Source: JANLTP01 sp031363055
GTDB lineage: Bacteria > Pseudomonadota > Gammaproteobacteria > Burkholderiales > Burkholderiaceae_E
DNA: 18,737 nucleotides
Reading direction: 5' to 3'
Assembly: GCA_031363055.1 (NCBI GenBank)
Contig: JANLTP010000261.1
Coordinates: forward strand, 1-18,737
Shown: one piece after another, positions 7,335-16,464 of the stretch
How the letters are laid out: every line of letters begins with the position of its first letter
Position numbering within the stretch: the first letter of the stretch is position 1
Program-made: the position numbers and the translations under genes
Notes under the pieces: generated by a model
The model's input: only the letters and a program-made list of their open reading frames with translations
The model's database searches: none
Told to the model about the DNA's origin: nothing

Positions 7335-8358
7335 TTATGCACAGAACCAGTTATCGAGATATTCGACGCGTCAAGCACGCATTTTTTGGCGTCGTGGTTT
7401 GTCGATTCTTTTGGCCAGCGCAACGATCTTCGGACTGACGGCGCAGCCGGCCGGTGCGCAAGCCTTTCCGTCCAAGCCGATCCGCATCGTAGTGCCGTTC
7501 CCGCCCGGCGCGTTCAACGATACCCTGGGCCGCACCCTGGCGGCGGAGTTCTCGAAAGGCTTTGCCCCCGGATCACTGGTCGAGAACCGCCCGGGCGGCG
7601 GTACCGTGATTGCGACCGATCATGTCATGCGCTCGGCGCCCGACGGCCACACCTTGCTGATCGTTGCCTTTCCGTTTGCGCTGATCAACAGCTTGCATGC
7701 CCAGGCCAAGATCGACGTGACGCGCGACTTCGCACCGCTGGCGTTGGTGGGTGCAACACCTAACCTGTTGGTCGTCAACCCGGCGTCGCCGTATCGTTCG
7801 GTGCAGGAGCTGATCGCGGCCGCCAAGGCAAAGCCTGGATCGATTCCCTATGCCTCGACCGGCAATGGCAGCTCGAACCACTTGTCGATGGAGCTGTTCA
7901 AGATCATGGCCGGTGTCAATCTGAATCATGTTCCGTACAAGGGTAGCGCACCCGCCGTGACCGATCTGATTGGCGGGCAGATCGAGGCGCTGTTCGATAA
8001 CACACCGAACGTCTTGCCGCATGTAAAGGCGGGTCGCTTGCGAGCGCTGGCAGTAACGTCGCCGAAGCGCTCTTCATTGACGCCTGATGTTCCTACCGTT
8101 GATGAAGCGGGCGTCGCGGGCTATCAGGTACAGGTCTGGTTCGGCGTGGTGGCGCCGGCAGCGACGCCGAAAGAGGTGATTGCCAAACTGAATGCCGAGA
8201 TCAATCGGATCATCAACACAGCGGAGGTAAAGGAGCGTTTTGTCGCCGCAGGGGTCGAGGTAGTTGGCGGATCAGCAGACAGTTTTGGTGCGCACATCCA
8301 GGAACAGGTTGCTACCTGGGGCAAGGTCGTTCGCGAAGCGAATATCAAGGCCGATTGA
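7327..8358 (+). CDS. Bug/TctC-type periplasmic solute-binding receptor
   Basis: This 343-residue protein belongs to the tripartite tricarboxylate transporter receptor family (Bug), which binds carboxylates in the periplasm. It has an arginine-bearing N-terminal region, a hydrophobic core (about residues 25-38) and a cleavage site near A-G-A-Q at 42-45. Family signatures follow: FPSKPIRIVVPFPPG (47-61), VENRPGGG (85-92), a STGNGSSNHL segment and VPYKGSAPAVTDLIGGQIE in the middle of the protein. The open frame begins at TTG 7312, but ATG 7327 has AAGGA 7 bases upstream and overlaps the preceding stop by 8 bases, showing coupling to the enolase-type gene. No TctA/TctB membrane genes are in the window, which is common for orphan Bug receptors. 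It ends 5 bases from the convergent SDR gene. Confidence 0.92.
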   Translation: MSSYAQNQLSRYSTRQARIFWRRGLSILLASATIFGLTAQPAGAQAFPSKPIRIVVPFPPGAFNDTLGRTLAAEFSKGFAPGSLVENRPGGGTVIATDHVMRSAPDGHTLLIVAFPFALINSLHAQAKIDVTRDFAPLALVGATPNLLVVNPASPYRSVQELIAAAKAKPGSIPYASTGNGSSNHLSMELFKIMAGVNLNHVPYKGSAPAVTDLIGGQIEALFDNTPNVLPHVKAGRLRALAVTSPKRSSLTPDVPTVDEAGVAGYQVQVWFGVVAPAATPKEVIAKLNAEINRIINTAEVKERFVAAGVEVVGGSADSFGAHIQEQVATWGKVVREANIKAD

Positions 8359-8363
8359 ATGCT

Positions 8364-9137
8364 TCAAAAAACGGCCGAGGCGCCACCATCGAGATTGACG
8401 CTCGAGCCGGTCACAAAGCTCGCCGCGTCAGAGGCCAGGAATGCGATGACGTTAGCGGCCTCGTCGGCGCGACCCACCCGCCCCAGCGGCACGGTTTTCG
8501 CCATATCCCGATAGAGCGACTCGACATCGATGCCTTGTTGATGAGCACGATGTTCGTGTTGCCCGGCACGAATCAGGCCGATGCAAACCGTGTTCACCAA
8601 AATATTGTGCGGCGCGAATTCTTTTGACATCGCTTTTGTCATGGCCTGGCCGGCCGCACGCGAGACCGTCGTCGGCATGGTGCGCGCCGCTGGCTGTTTG
8701 GCGCCGATGTTGGTGACGTTGATGATGCGTCCGCCACCGCGCGATTTCATGTGCGGCAGTACCAGACGAATCAGTCGAATCGCGGCAAACAATTTGAGCT
8801 CGAGATCGGCGGCCCAGACTTCATCGGTCACCGATTCAAACGCACCAGTCTTGGCGGTGCCGGCGTTGTTGACCAGGATATCAACGCCGCCAAAGGCGCT
8901 GATTGCCTCGCTCACCAGCCGCTCGCAATCGGTGGCCTTGCTGACGTCGGCGCTGACGGTGTGTACCGATCCGCCGGCCGCGCGAATCTCGGCAGCGGTG
9001 CTGGCCAGTAGTTCGTTACCGCGCGCGCAAATCACGACATGCGCGCCTTCAAGTGCGAGACGCATCGCAGTGGCCTTGCCGATGCCCTGCGTGCCGCCGG
9101 TGACGATCGCGACTTTGGCTTTGAGTCCGAGATCCAT
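8364..9137 (-). CDS. SDR-fold protein lacking the canonical catalytic triad
   Basis: This 257-residue protein has the short-chain dehydrogenase fold: TGGTQGIG cofactor loop (13-20), a Ser-Ala-Asp-Val segment (62-65), NNAG (90-93) and a C-terminal LDGGAS. The active site is altered. In the usual I-N-x-S-S stretch, the catalytic serine position is Asn143. In the Y-x3-K segment, tyrosine and lysine are replaced by Thr156 and Arg160 (PTTVSR at 155-160). Ordinary SDR reductase chemistry therefore looks unlikely unless other residues substitute. ATG 9137 is chosen because AAGGAG lies 8 bases upstream and the glycine motif then sits where expected; the frame stays open to 9347. It is transcribed divergently from the MaoC-type hydratase, and the two may act on related acyl-CoA substrates. 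I recall triad-less relatives in proteobacteria, but could not check this. Confidence 0.88.
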   Translation of the reverse strand: MDLGLKAKVAIVTGGTQGIGKATAMRLALEGAHVVICARGNELLASTAAEIRAAGGSVHTVSADVSKATDCERLVSEAISAFGGVDILVNNAGTAKTGAFESVTDEVWAADLELKLFAAIRLIRLVLPHMKSRGGGRIINVTNIGAKQPAARTMPTTVSRAAGQAMTKAMSKEFAPHNILVNTVCIGLIRAGQHEHRAHQQGIDVESLYRDMAKTVPLGRVGRADEAANVIAFLASDAASFVTGSSVNLDGGASAVF

Positions 9138-9231
9138 GAATACGCTCCTTGGGCTAGAGATGCACTGATTAATGATGTAGTCTGGCGGTCTGGACTTTAG
9201 CATTCGAACGCCTATTTGTAAGGAACACAGC

Positions 9232-9699
9232 ATGGACGGCCCGATCAAGAGTATCAGCATGGATGCAATGAAAAACGCCGTCGGCACCGAGCTCGGTGTC
9301 TCCGGTTGGACGCTGATTGACCAGCCGATGGTCGATGCGTTCGCCAAACTGACGGGCGACAGTTACTTCATTCACGTCGACCCGGAACGAGCCAAACGCG
9401 AGACGCCGTTTGGCGGCACCATCGTGCATGGGTTTTTGACGCTGTCACTGCTGGCCAATATGGCCTACCAGACCTCACCTTGGGTCGAGGGCACCAAGAC
9501 CGGTGTCAACTATGGCTTTAATCGGCTTCGCTTTGTGGCGCCGGTGCCGACCGGCTCGCGCGTGCGCGGCCGTTTTGTGCTCAAGGCCTTCGAGGTCCAG
9601 CCGACCCGCTGGCAGTCAACGTTTGAGGTCACGGTTGAAATCGAGGGTGCGAACAAACCTGCCCTGGTGGCGGATTGGGTCAGCGCGGGATTGCTGTAG
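9232..9699 (+). CDS. MaoC-family (R)-specific enoyl-CoA hydratase-like protein
   Basis: This 155-residue hot-dog-fold protein is about the normal length for single-domain MaoC/NodN-type hydratases. The hydratase signature is TGDSYFIHVDPE with Asp43 and His48 as the expected catalytic pair, followed by TPFGGTIVHGFLTLSL (58-73). It probably adds water to a trans-2-enoyl-CoA or similar thioester in the cytoplasm. AAGGAA lies about 6 bases before ATG 9232. The 94-base divergent spacer with the SDR gene likely contains both promoters. A duplicated GTCTGG within it (about 9180-9193) is the only pattern noted. Its 3' end overlaps the convergent acyltransferase pseudogene by 20 bases. Confidence 0.9.
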   Translation: MDGPIKSISMDAMKNAVGTELGVSGWTLIDQPMVDAFAKLTGDSYFIHVDPERAKRETPFGGTIVHGFLTLSLLANMAYQTSPWVEGTKTGVNYGFNRLRFVAPVPTGSRVRGRFVLKAFEVQPTRWQSTFEVTVEIEGANKPALVADWVSAGLL

Positions 9700-10235
9700 C
9701 CGCCTTCAAGCCAAACACCCCGCTCAGCCAGCGTACTCGCCTGACGATCTCGAAGCACACGAAACCCGTCGCAAACGTGGCCAGGATCAGCAGGACGGCC
9801 TCCAGTGCGGGATTCAGCGACCAGGCGAGCATCGCCTTCGCGAACAGAATGATCAGCGTCTGGTGCAGGATGTAGATCGGAAACACTGCATCATTCAGGT
9901 AGGGTCGAACGGAAAAATCGAAGCTCAGCAGCCGATGGCCAAAGCCCAGCGCTGCAAGCACCGCGCACCACTGCTGCGTGCTGAACAGGGTCGCGCGAAT
10001 CAGCGCCGAACAGGAACATCGCCAGGTATTGACTGTGCGCGAACCAGTCATCGATGAGCGCATGCGTATTGGGAAAGCGCGGCCGCAGACTCAATTGGGT
10101 CAGGATCAAAAACACAATCGGCAAGGCCAGCAGCCAGGCTGTGCCGAGCCAGTCGAGGTAGAACTGACGCTCACCTGATGTGTTGTTGGGGGTCATGATT
10201 GGAGCGGAACTCAGCGATTCGTGTTCAGCCGTCAC
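9680..10235 (-). pseudogene. Acyltransferase-3 family pseudogene (deletion plus frameshift)
   Basis: Two overlapping minus-strand frames together give a shortened membrane acyltransferase of the OafA/acyltransferase-3 type. The first (from GTG 10235 or ATG 10196) begins with the family-like ERQFYLDWLG, then runs straight into late-protein helices (LLALPIVFLIL) and a DWFAHSQYLAMFLFG segment. After GGC-GC around 10003-10008 it goes out of frame. The similarity continues in the other frame (10063-9680) with RPYLNDAVFPIYILHQTLII, a typical C-terminal end of the family. The pieces total about 185 residues, roughly half the usual 350-400, and the middle helices and catalytic His region are missing. 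No ribosome site is evident. A sequencing error could explain the frameshift but not the missing middle. Originally it probably acylated a glycan or lipid. Confidence 0.75.
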
Positions 10236-10244
10236 GGTAAGCGA

Positions 10245-10892
10245 TCATTGCGGCAAGCCGAGCAACCGTGCAATCTGTTCCGCCTGCAGCACGCTGACGC
10301 CAGCCTGGGCTTCAGCCATCGCGATGACGGCGGATCTACCGAGTTGATCGGACGTCAGCACCGGTATCGAGCGCGGCAGCATCATCATTTGCAGATCCAG
10401 ATAGAAGCTCGCGAATTTTTGGAGCAAGTTGCCCGCCGAAGACTTGCTCTGTGCAACCGACCGCAAGATCACCAGCGACTCAAACGGCAAAGCGGCGAGC
10501 TCGGACTCAACTGTATTCATCAAGCCCTGCTGAAAACGTGACATTTGTTGCCAGGCCGGTGCCGGCGAGAGCAAGACGAGCTTGCGTACTCCTCGTGCAG
10601 CAAGCGCCTGCGCAACCCGCAGCAAGTTGTCCTCGGTCAATTCGGTAAAACGCAAATCTCGGCCGTAGTACGAGCGCTGAGCAGTTGCGTCGGACGGCGA
10701 GATGACCAGGAAGGCGTCTTCAATCTCTGGCAATGCATCAAGCATCACGAGACGCAAGCCTCGAACCGAGGAATTCAGTGCGCCCTGACCCAGAACATTA
10801 ACTTGAGGGTACTGGCCTCGCGCCAGGACCTGATTTAATAGCGCTTCGCCAAGCCGACCCACTGCGCCAACAACTAACGCTGCCGGTCGCAA
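10245..10892 (-). CDS. Small NAD(P)-binding Rossmann-fold protein (atypical SDR)
   Basis: This 215-residue protein starts with a beta strand and a G-x2-G-x2-G loop (Gly9, Gly12, Gly15), as in atypical SDR and NAD(P)H-binding proteins. A later VRKLVLLSP strand fits the same fold. No Y-x3-K is evident in the expected place, so catalysis is uncertain; it could be a cofactor-binding regulatory or quinone-related protein. The frame begins with TTG at 10892, only 8 bases after the atpC stop, and this start places the glycine loop at the expected distance from the N terminus. No good ribosome site is visible, so translation may depend on coupling to atpC. It looks like the last gene transcribed with the ATP synthase operon. 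Its link to that enzyme is unknown. Confidence 0.75.
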   Translation of the reverse strand: MRPAALVVGAVGRLGEALLNQVLARGQYPQVNVLGQGALNSSVRGLRLVMLDALPEIEDAFLVISPSDATAQRSYYGRDLRFTELTEDNLLRVAQALAARGVRKLVLLSPAPAWQQMSRFQQGLMNTVESELAALPFESLVILRSVAQSKSSAGNLLQKFASFYLDLQMMMLPRSIPVLTSDQLGRSAVIAMAEAQAGVSVLQAEQIARLLGLPQ

Positions 10893-10900
10893 CGGCTCGC

Positions 10901-11317
10901 TTACTTCTTGCGAAACTTCTGGATCGCAGCGATCTGCGCGGCCATCACCGCGAACTCGCTTTGCGCCATCGCAAAATCGATGTCGCTCTTGGCGTTCGCC
11001 ATGGCTTCTTGCGCCTTCTTGACCGCCTCGGCGGCCTTCGCTTCGTCCAGGTCCTTGCCGCGAATCGCCGTGTCAGCCAACACCGTTACACGATGCGGCT
11101 GCACTTCGAGAATGCCACCGGCCACGAAAACAAACTCTTCATCGGCACGATTGACCACCTTGATGCGGACGGCGCCGGGGCGAATTCGCGTGATCAGCGG
11201 CATATGTTGCGGATAGATGCCCAACTCACCGGACTCCCCAGGCAAAGCGACAAACTCAGCTTCTCCTTCGAAGATCGATGCTTCGGCACTGACGACGTCA
11301 ACATGAAAGGTAGACAC
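10901..11317 (-). CDS. atpC: ATP synthase F1 subunit epsilon
   Basis: This 138-residue subunit of the F1 central stalk couples rotation to catalysis and can inhibit ATP hydrolysis through its C-terminal helices. The N-terminal beta-sandwich includes FEGEAEFVALPGESGELGI with the ELGI-type hairpin (about 17-35) and the HMPLITRIRPG stretch. The C-terminal half is Ala/Lys-rich helix (about 88-136). The start is GTG 11317 with GGAA just upstream, 14 bases after the atpD stop. It is the last canonical atp gene, in the usual order after atpD. Confidence 0.97.
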   Translation of the reverse strand: MSTFHVDVVSAEASIFEGEAEFVALPGESGELGIYPQHMPLITRIRPGAVRIKVVNRADEEFVFVAGGILEVQPHRVTVLADTAIRGKDLDEAKAAEAVKKAQEAMANAKSDIDFAMAQSEFAVMAAQIAAIQKFRKK

Positions 11318-11331
11318 GGTTGTTCCGTTGC

Positions 11332-12750
11332 TTAAAGGGTCTTGGCTTTGGCGAACGCTTCGTCAATGCCGCCGACCATGTAGAAGGCCTGCTCGGGCAG
11401 TGCGTCGCACTCACCGTTGACGATCATCTGGAAGCCGCGAATGGTTTCCTTCAAGGGAACGTATTTGCCCGGCGATCCGGTAAACACTTCGGCGACGTGG
11501 AACGGCTGCGACAGGAATCGTTGAATCTTGCGAGCACGGGCCACTGCCAATTTGTCTTCGGGCGCCAGTTCGTCCATGCCGAGAATCGCGATGATGTCGC
11601 GCAATTCCTTGTAACGTTGCAGCGTCTGCTGGACACCGCGTGCGACCTTGTAATGTTCTTCGCCGACGACCAGCGGATCTAGCTGACGCGAGGTGGAATC
11701 GAGCGGGTCAACCGCCGGATAGATGCCCAGCGAAGCGATCTCACGCGACAGCGCAACCGTTGAGTCCAGGTGGGCAAAGGTCGTTGCCGGCGATGGATCG
11801 GTGTAATCGTCGGCCGGTACGTAGACCGCCTGAATCGAGGTGATCGAGCCAACCTTGGTGGAGGTGATGCGCTCTTGCAGACGGCCCATCTCTTCGGCCA
11901 GCGTCGGCTGGTAGCCCACGGCTGAGGGCATACGTCCCAGTAGTGCCGAGACCTCGGTACCGGCCAGCGTGTAGCGATAGATGTTATCGACAAAGAACAG
12001 AATGTCGCGGCCTTCGTCGCGGAATCGTTCAGCCATCGTCAAGCCGGTCAAAGCGACTCGAAGACGGTTGCCCGGTGGTTCGTTCATCTGACCGAACACC
12101 ATCGCGACCTTCGACTTCGAAAGGTCTTCCTGCACGATCACGTTGGCATCCGACATCTCATGATAGAAGTCATTGCCCTCGCGTGTGCGCTCGCCGACCC
12201 CGGCGAACACCGACAAGCCCGAGTGTTCCTTGGCAATGTTGTTGATGAGCTCGAGCATGTTGACGGTCTTGCCGACACCGGCGCCGCCGAACAAGCCGAC
12301 CTTGCCGCCCTTGGCGAACGGGCAGACCAGGTCGATCACCTTAATGCCGGTTTCGAGCAGTTCCAGCGACGGCGCCAGTTCGTCGAACTTGGGCGCCGCC
12401 CGGTGAATACCGCGATACTCCTTGGCATCGATCGGGCCGCGTTCATCGATCGGGCGGCCCAATACATCCATAACTCGGCCGAGCACTTCCGGGCCGACCG
12501 GCACCTTGATGTTCTCGCCGGTACCGCGTACGGACATGCCACGACGCAAGCCGTCGGATGAACCCATGGCAATGGTGCGGACCACGCCGTCACCCAACTG
12601 TTGCTGGACTTCGAAAGTCAAACCCTTTTCGACCAGCTTGTTGTCGCTGTCCTCGAGCAATAACGCGTCGTAGACCTTGGGCATGCCATCGCGCGGGAAT
12701 TGCACATCCACTACTGCGCCGATGCACTGAACGATGTGTCCGGTTGCCAT
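11332..12750 (-). CDS. atpD: ATP synthase F1 subunit beta
   Basis: This 472-residue catalytic subunit makes ATP at the alpha/beta interface. The Walker A motif is GGAGVGKT (155-162), the catalytic glutamate is Glu187 in GERTREGND, and VDNIYRYT (254-261) covers the Walker B strand. The DELSEED-type lever is DELAPEDK (393-400), with Ala-Pro in place of Ser-Glu. AAGGAAAC precedes ATG 12750. The spacer to atpG is unusually long for this operon (114 bases) and carries a phased repeat. Confidence 0.98.
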   Translation of the reverse strand: MATGHIVQCIGAVVDVQFPRDGMPKVYDALLLEDSDNKLVEKGLTFEVQQQLGDGVVRTIAMGSSDGLRRGMSVRGTGENIKVPVGPEVLGRVMDVLGRPIDERGPIDAKEYRGIHRAAPKFDELAPSLELLETGIKVIDLVCPFAKGGKVGLFGGAGVGKTVNMLELINNIAKEHSGLSVFAGVGERTREGNDFYHEMSDANVIVQEDLSKSKVAMVFGQMNEPPGNRLRVALTGLTMAERFRDEGRDILFFVDNIYRYTLAGTEVSALLGRMPSAVGYQPTLAEEMGRLQERITSTKVGSITSIQAVYVPADDYTDPSPATTFAHLDSTVALSREIASLGIYPAVDPLDSTSRQLDPLVVGEEHYKVARGVQQTLQRYKELRDIIAILGMDELAPEDKLAVARARKIQRFLSQPFHVAEVFTGSPGKYVPLKETIRGFQMIVNGECDALPEQAFYMVGGIDEAFAKAKTL

Positions 12751-12864
12751 GTTGTTGTTTCCTTAAATTCTCAGTTCGTATTCGTTTGTAATTCGGTTCG
12801 TATGCGTTACGTTCGCGGTTCGTAGGCGATTCCAGCGAACGATTTACGGCGGCGAGCGTTACGG
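12751..12864. repeat. atpG-atpD spacer with three 13-nt cores at 22-bp spacing
   Basis: The cores CAGTTCGTATTCG (12772), CGGTTCGTATGCG (12794) and CGGTTCGTAGGCG (12816) start exactly 22 bases apart on the plus strand; the genes here read on the minus strand. A 7-bp inverted repeat (CGTTCGC 12810-12816, GCGAACG 12835-12841) overlaps the third copy. In the mRNA they form a leader for atpD. They may be a tandem duplication, a binding array, or a structure tuning atpD translation. Confidence 0.7.
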
Positions 12865-13740
12865 TCAAACCGCCGCCGCGCCCGCCACAATCTCGGAAAG
12901 CTCTTTGGTAATCGCCGCCTGCCGTGCCTTGTTATAGGATAGTTGCAAGTCTTCGATCACCTCTTTGGCATTGTCCGAAGCGGCCTTCATGGCCACCATG
13001 CGAGCGCTCTGCTCGGACGCCATGTTCTCGGCCACCGCCTGATACACGATTGCTTCGATGTAGCGCACCAGCAGGTCGTCCAAAACGGCTTGCGGATCGG
13101 GCTCGTACAAGTAGTCCCAAGAGTATTCACGTTTGGCGTCAGTGCCCTGCAGGCGATCGGGCGAAAGCGGCAGCAATTGCTCGATGACCGGCTCTTGTTT
13201 CATGGTGTTCACGAAGCGCGTGTAGCACAGGAAGACACGGTCGATCTCGCCCCGGGAAAACGCATCGAGCTGGACCTTGACCGGTCCGATGAGCTTGTCC
13301 AGATGTGGCGTATCGCCGAGCTGAATCACATGCGACACCACCTTGGCACCGATACGATTCAAAAAGCCGAAACCCTTGTTGCCAATGGCCGAAACGATGA
13401 TCGAGTCACCCTCTTTTTCGAGCTCGCGCAATTTGTTAGTGACCAGCCGCAACACATTAGTGTTCATGCCGCCACACAGACCCTTGTCGGTCGACACCAC
13501 AATGACCCCGGCCGCCTTGACCGTGTCGTTATGAACCAGGAACGGGTGTTTATATTCCGGGTTGGCCGTCGCCAATTGCGCAGCAATATTGCGGATCTTA
13601 TCGCCGTAAGGACGGGCCTTGCGCATACGGTCCTGCGCCTTGCGCATCTTCGAGGCCGACACCATCTCCATGGCTTTGGTGATCTTGCGCGTGTTTTGCA
13701 CGCTCTTGATCTTGGTTCGTATCTCTTTACTGCTGGGCAT
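12865..13740 (-). CDS. atpG: ATP synthase F1 subunit gamma
   Basis: This 291-residue rotating central shaft has the expected N-terminal helix (KEIRTKIKSVQNTRKITKAM from residue 5) that enters the alpha3beta3 core. The conserved VVSTDKGLCGGMNTNV stretch (about 81-96) lies in the Rossmann-like middle domain. The C-terminal helix has the conserved NKARQAAITKELSEIVAGA ending. TGGAG lies shortly upstream of ATG 13740. It sits between two spacers that both carry tandem repeats. Confidence 0.98.
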   Translation of the reverse strand: MPSSKEIRTKIKSVQNTRKITKAMEMVSASKMRKAQDRMRKARPYGDKIRNIAAQLATANPEYKHPFLVHNDTVKAAGVIVVSTDKGLCGGMNTNVLRLVTNKLRELEKEGDSIIVSAIGNKGFGFLNRIGAKVVSHVIQLGDTPHLDKLIGPVKVQLDAFSRGEIDRVFLCYTRFVNTMKQEPVIEQLLPLSPDRLQGTDAKREYSWDYLYEPDPQAVLDDLLVRYIEAIVYQAVAENMASEQSARMVAMKAASDNAKEVIEDLQLSYNKARQAAITKELSEIVAGAAAV

Positions 13741-13751
13741 GGTTGCTCCAG

Positions 13752-13784
13752 ATCATTTCCGGATCATTTCTGCATTATTTCTGC
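13752..13784. repeat. Three tandem 11-bp repeats in the atpA-atpG spacer
   Basis: ATCATTTCCGG (13752-13762), ATCATTTCTGC (13763-13773) and ATTATTTCTGC (13774-13784) are contiguous. They fill most of the 51-base spacer just ahead of the atpG start region on the minus strand. This looks like slippage or local duplication in the atpG leader. It could affect atpG translation by changing the leader length. Confidence 0.8.
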
Positions 13785-13791
13785 ATCAAGT

Positions 13792-15333
<1,542 letters not shown>

Positions 15334-15344
15334 GGCGGGTTCTC

Positions 15345-15878
15345 CTAGTTCTTGAGTGCAACAGCAAGCTGGGCCAGCTTGCCACGCACCGATGCGTCCA
15401 TGACCTCATCGCCGACCCGAATCGATACACCGCCAATGAGCTCGGGATCGACGGAGACGGTAAGTTCCACAGCGCGACTGTATTTGACTTCGAGGGTCGA
15501 GCGGATGTCGGCCGCTTGCGCGTCAGACAACGCGAACGCCGAGATGACATGCGCGTCGATGACATTTTCATGTTGATGGCGCTGCCGACCGAATTGCGCG
15601 ACGATGTCCGGCAGGACGGACAGCCGTTCATTTTGCGCGAGCAAGGTCACAAAATTGCGTTGCTCGGGACTCATCTGCCCGGCGACATCGGCCACCAGCG
15701 TGGCGATGGCCTCGGCGCTCAGGTTCGGGTTGCTGATGATCTGGCTGGCCAAGGGCGAGGCGATCACCGCAGACAGACGCTGCAACGCGTCTGACCAGCT
15801 CGGCAGGGCCGCTTGCTCGATCGCCGTCTTGAAGGCGGCGTCGGCATAGGGCCGGGCAAGGGTCATCGTTTCGGCCAT
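15345..15878 (-). CDS. atpH: ATP synthase F1 subunit delta
   Basis: This 177-residue peripheral-stalk subunit joins the b dimer to the top of F1. The N-terminal helical domain opens with ARPYADAAFKTA (9-20), the family hallmark. The C-terminal part has the RSTLEVKYSRAVELTVSVDPELIGGVSIRVGD region with its conserved DPxLIGG element. It begins 3 bases after the atpF stop and ends 11 bases before atpA, so the three genes are tightly linked. Confidence 0.97.
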   Translation of the reverse strand: MAETMTLARPYADAAFKTAIEQAALPSWSDALQRLSAVIASPLASQIISNPNLSAEAIATLVADVAGQMSPEQRNFVTLLAQNERLSVLPDIVAQFGRQRHQHENVIDAHVISAFALSDAQAADIRSTLEVKYSRAVELTVSVDPELIGGVSIRVGDEVMDASVRGKLAQLAVALKN

Positions 15879-15881
15879 GGC

Positions 15882-16355
15882 TTAGCGCAGCTCGCTTTTC
15901 AGGTTCGATAACAAGTCGGCATGTTTGCCGGCATCGATTTCGCGGCGCAGGATTTTCTCGGCGCCGGCCACGGCCAAGGTCGCCACCTGATCACGCAGTT
16001 GATCCTTGGCGCGTTGTGCTGCCAGCGCCGCCTCTTCTTCCGCAGATTTCTTTGCCGCGTTGACGATGCGAGTCGCTTCAGCACGCGCTTCATCGATCAA
16101 CAGCGACGCCTGACGCTCGGCGCCCGCACGGACTTCGGTGGCGCTGTTACGCGCCTTGGCGATTTCGTCATCGACACGCTTTTGTGCTGCGGTGAGTTCC
16201 AACTTGGCTTTGTCTGCTGCAGCCAAACCATCGGCGATGCGCTTTGCGCGATCGTCCAGCGCCTTGGTGATCGGCGGCCACACATAGGTTGCCGTAAACC
16301 ACCAAAGAATTCCGAATACGATGATCTGGATGAACAGAGTCGCGTTTAGGTACAC
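15882..16355 (-). CDS. atpF: ATP synthase Fo subunit b
   Basis: This 157-residue peripheral-stalk subunit has one N-terminal membrane segment (about 4-25, rich in Ile, Phe and Trp). The long, highly charged Ala/Lys/Glu helix that follows dimerises as a right-handed coiled coil and contacts delta at the C terminus. The start is GTG 16355, well supported by AAGGAG shortly upstream. Length and composition are normal for a proteobacterial b subunit. There is one b gene, not a b/b' pair. Confidence 0.97.
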   Translation of the reverse strand: MYLNATLFIQIIVFGILWWFTATYVWPPITKALDDRAKRIADGLAAADKAKLELTAAQKRVDDEIAKARNSATEVRAGAERQASLLIDEARAEATRIVNAAKKSAEEEAALAAQRAKDQLRDQVATLAVAGAEKILRREIDAGKHADLLSNLKSELR

Positions 16356-16431
16356 GACGGGCTCCTTCTTTTCAAGTTAATCAAAGCGGCGTACCCGGCC
16401 ATCGGTAATGATGGGTTGCTGGGCAGGCTCG

Positions 16432-16463
16432 CCACGGCGTTGGTATGCAACTGAGGTCCGTGG
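16432..16463. repeat. Inverted repeat just after the atpE stop codon
   Basis: CCACGG (16432-16437) and CCGTGG (16458-16463) form perfect 6-bp arms around a 20-base loop. The right arm lies one base from the atpE stop (16465-16467), in the 109-base atpE-atpF spacer. In mRNA the hairpin could protect the 3' end of atpE message and help overproduce subunit c. There is no T-tract. Confidence 0.45.
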
Positions 16464-16464
16464 A

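Noticed and set aside
9138..9347. A 70-residue N-terminal extension of the SDR protein
   Set aside because: It overlaps the divergent MaoC gene. ATG 9137 has a strong AAGGAG site and puts the cofactor loop at the normal position.
12751..12864. Phased repeats considered as a CRISPR array
   Set aside because: The 13-nt cores with about 9-nt gaps are far too short for repeat-spacer units, and no cas genes are present.
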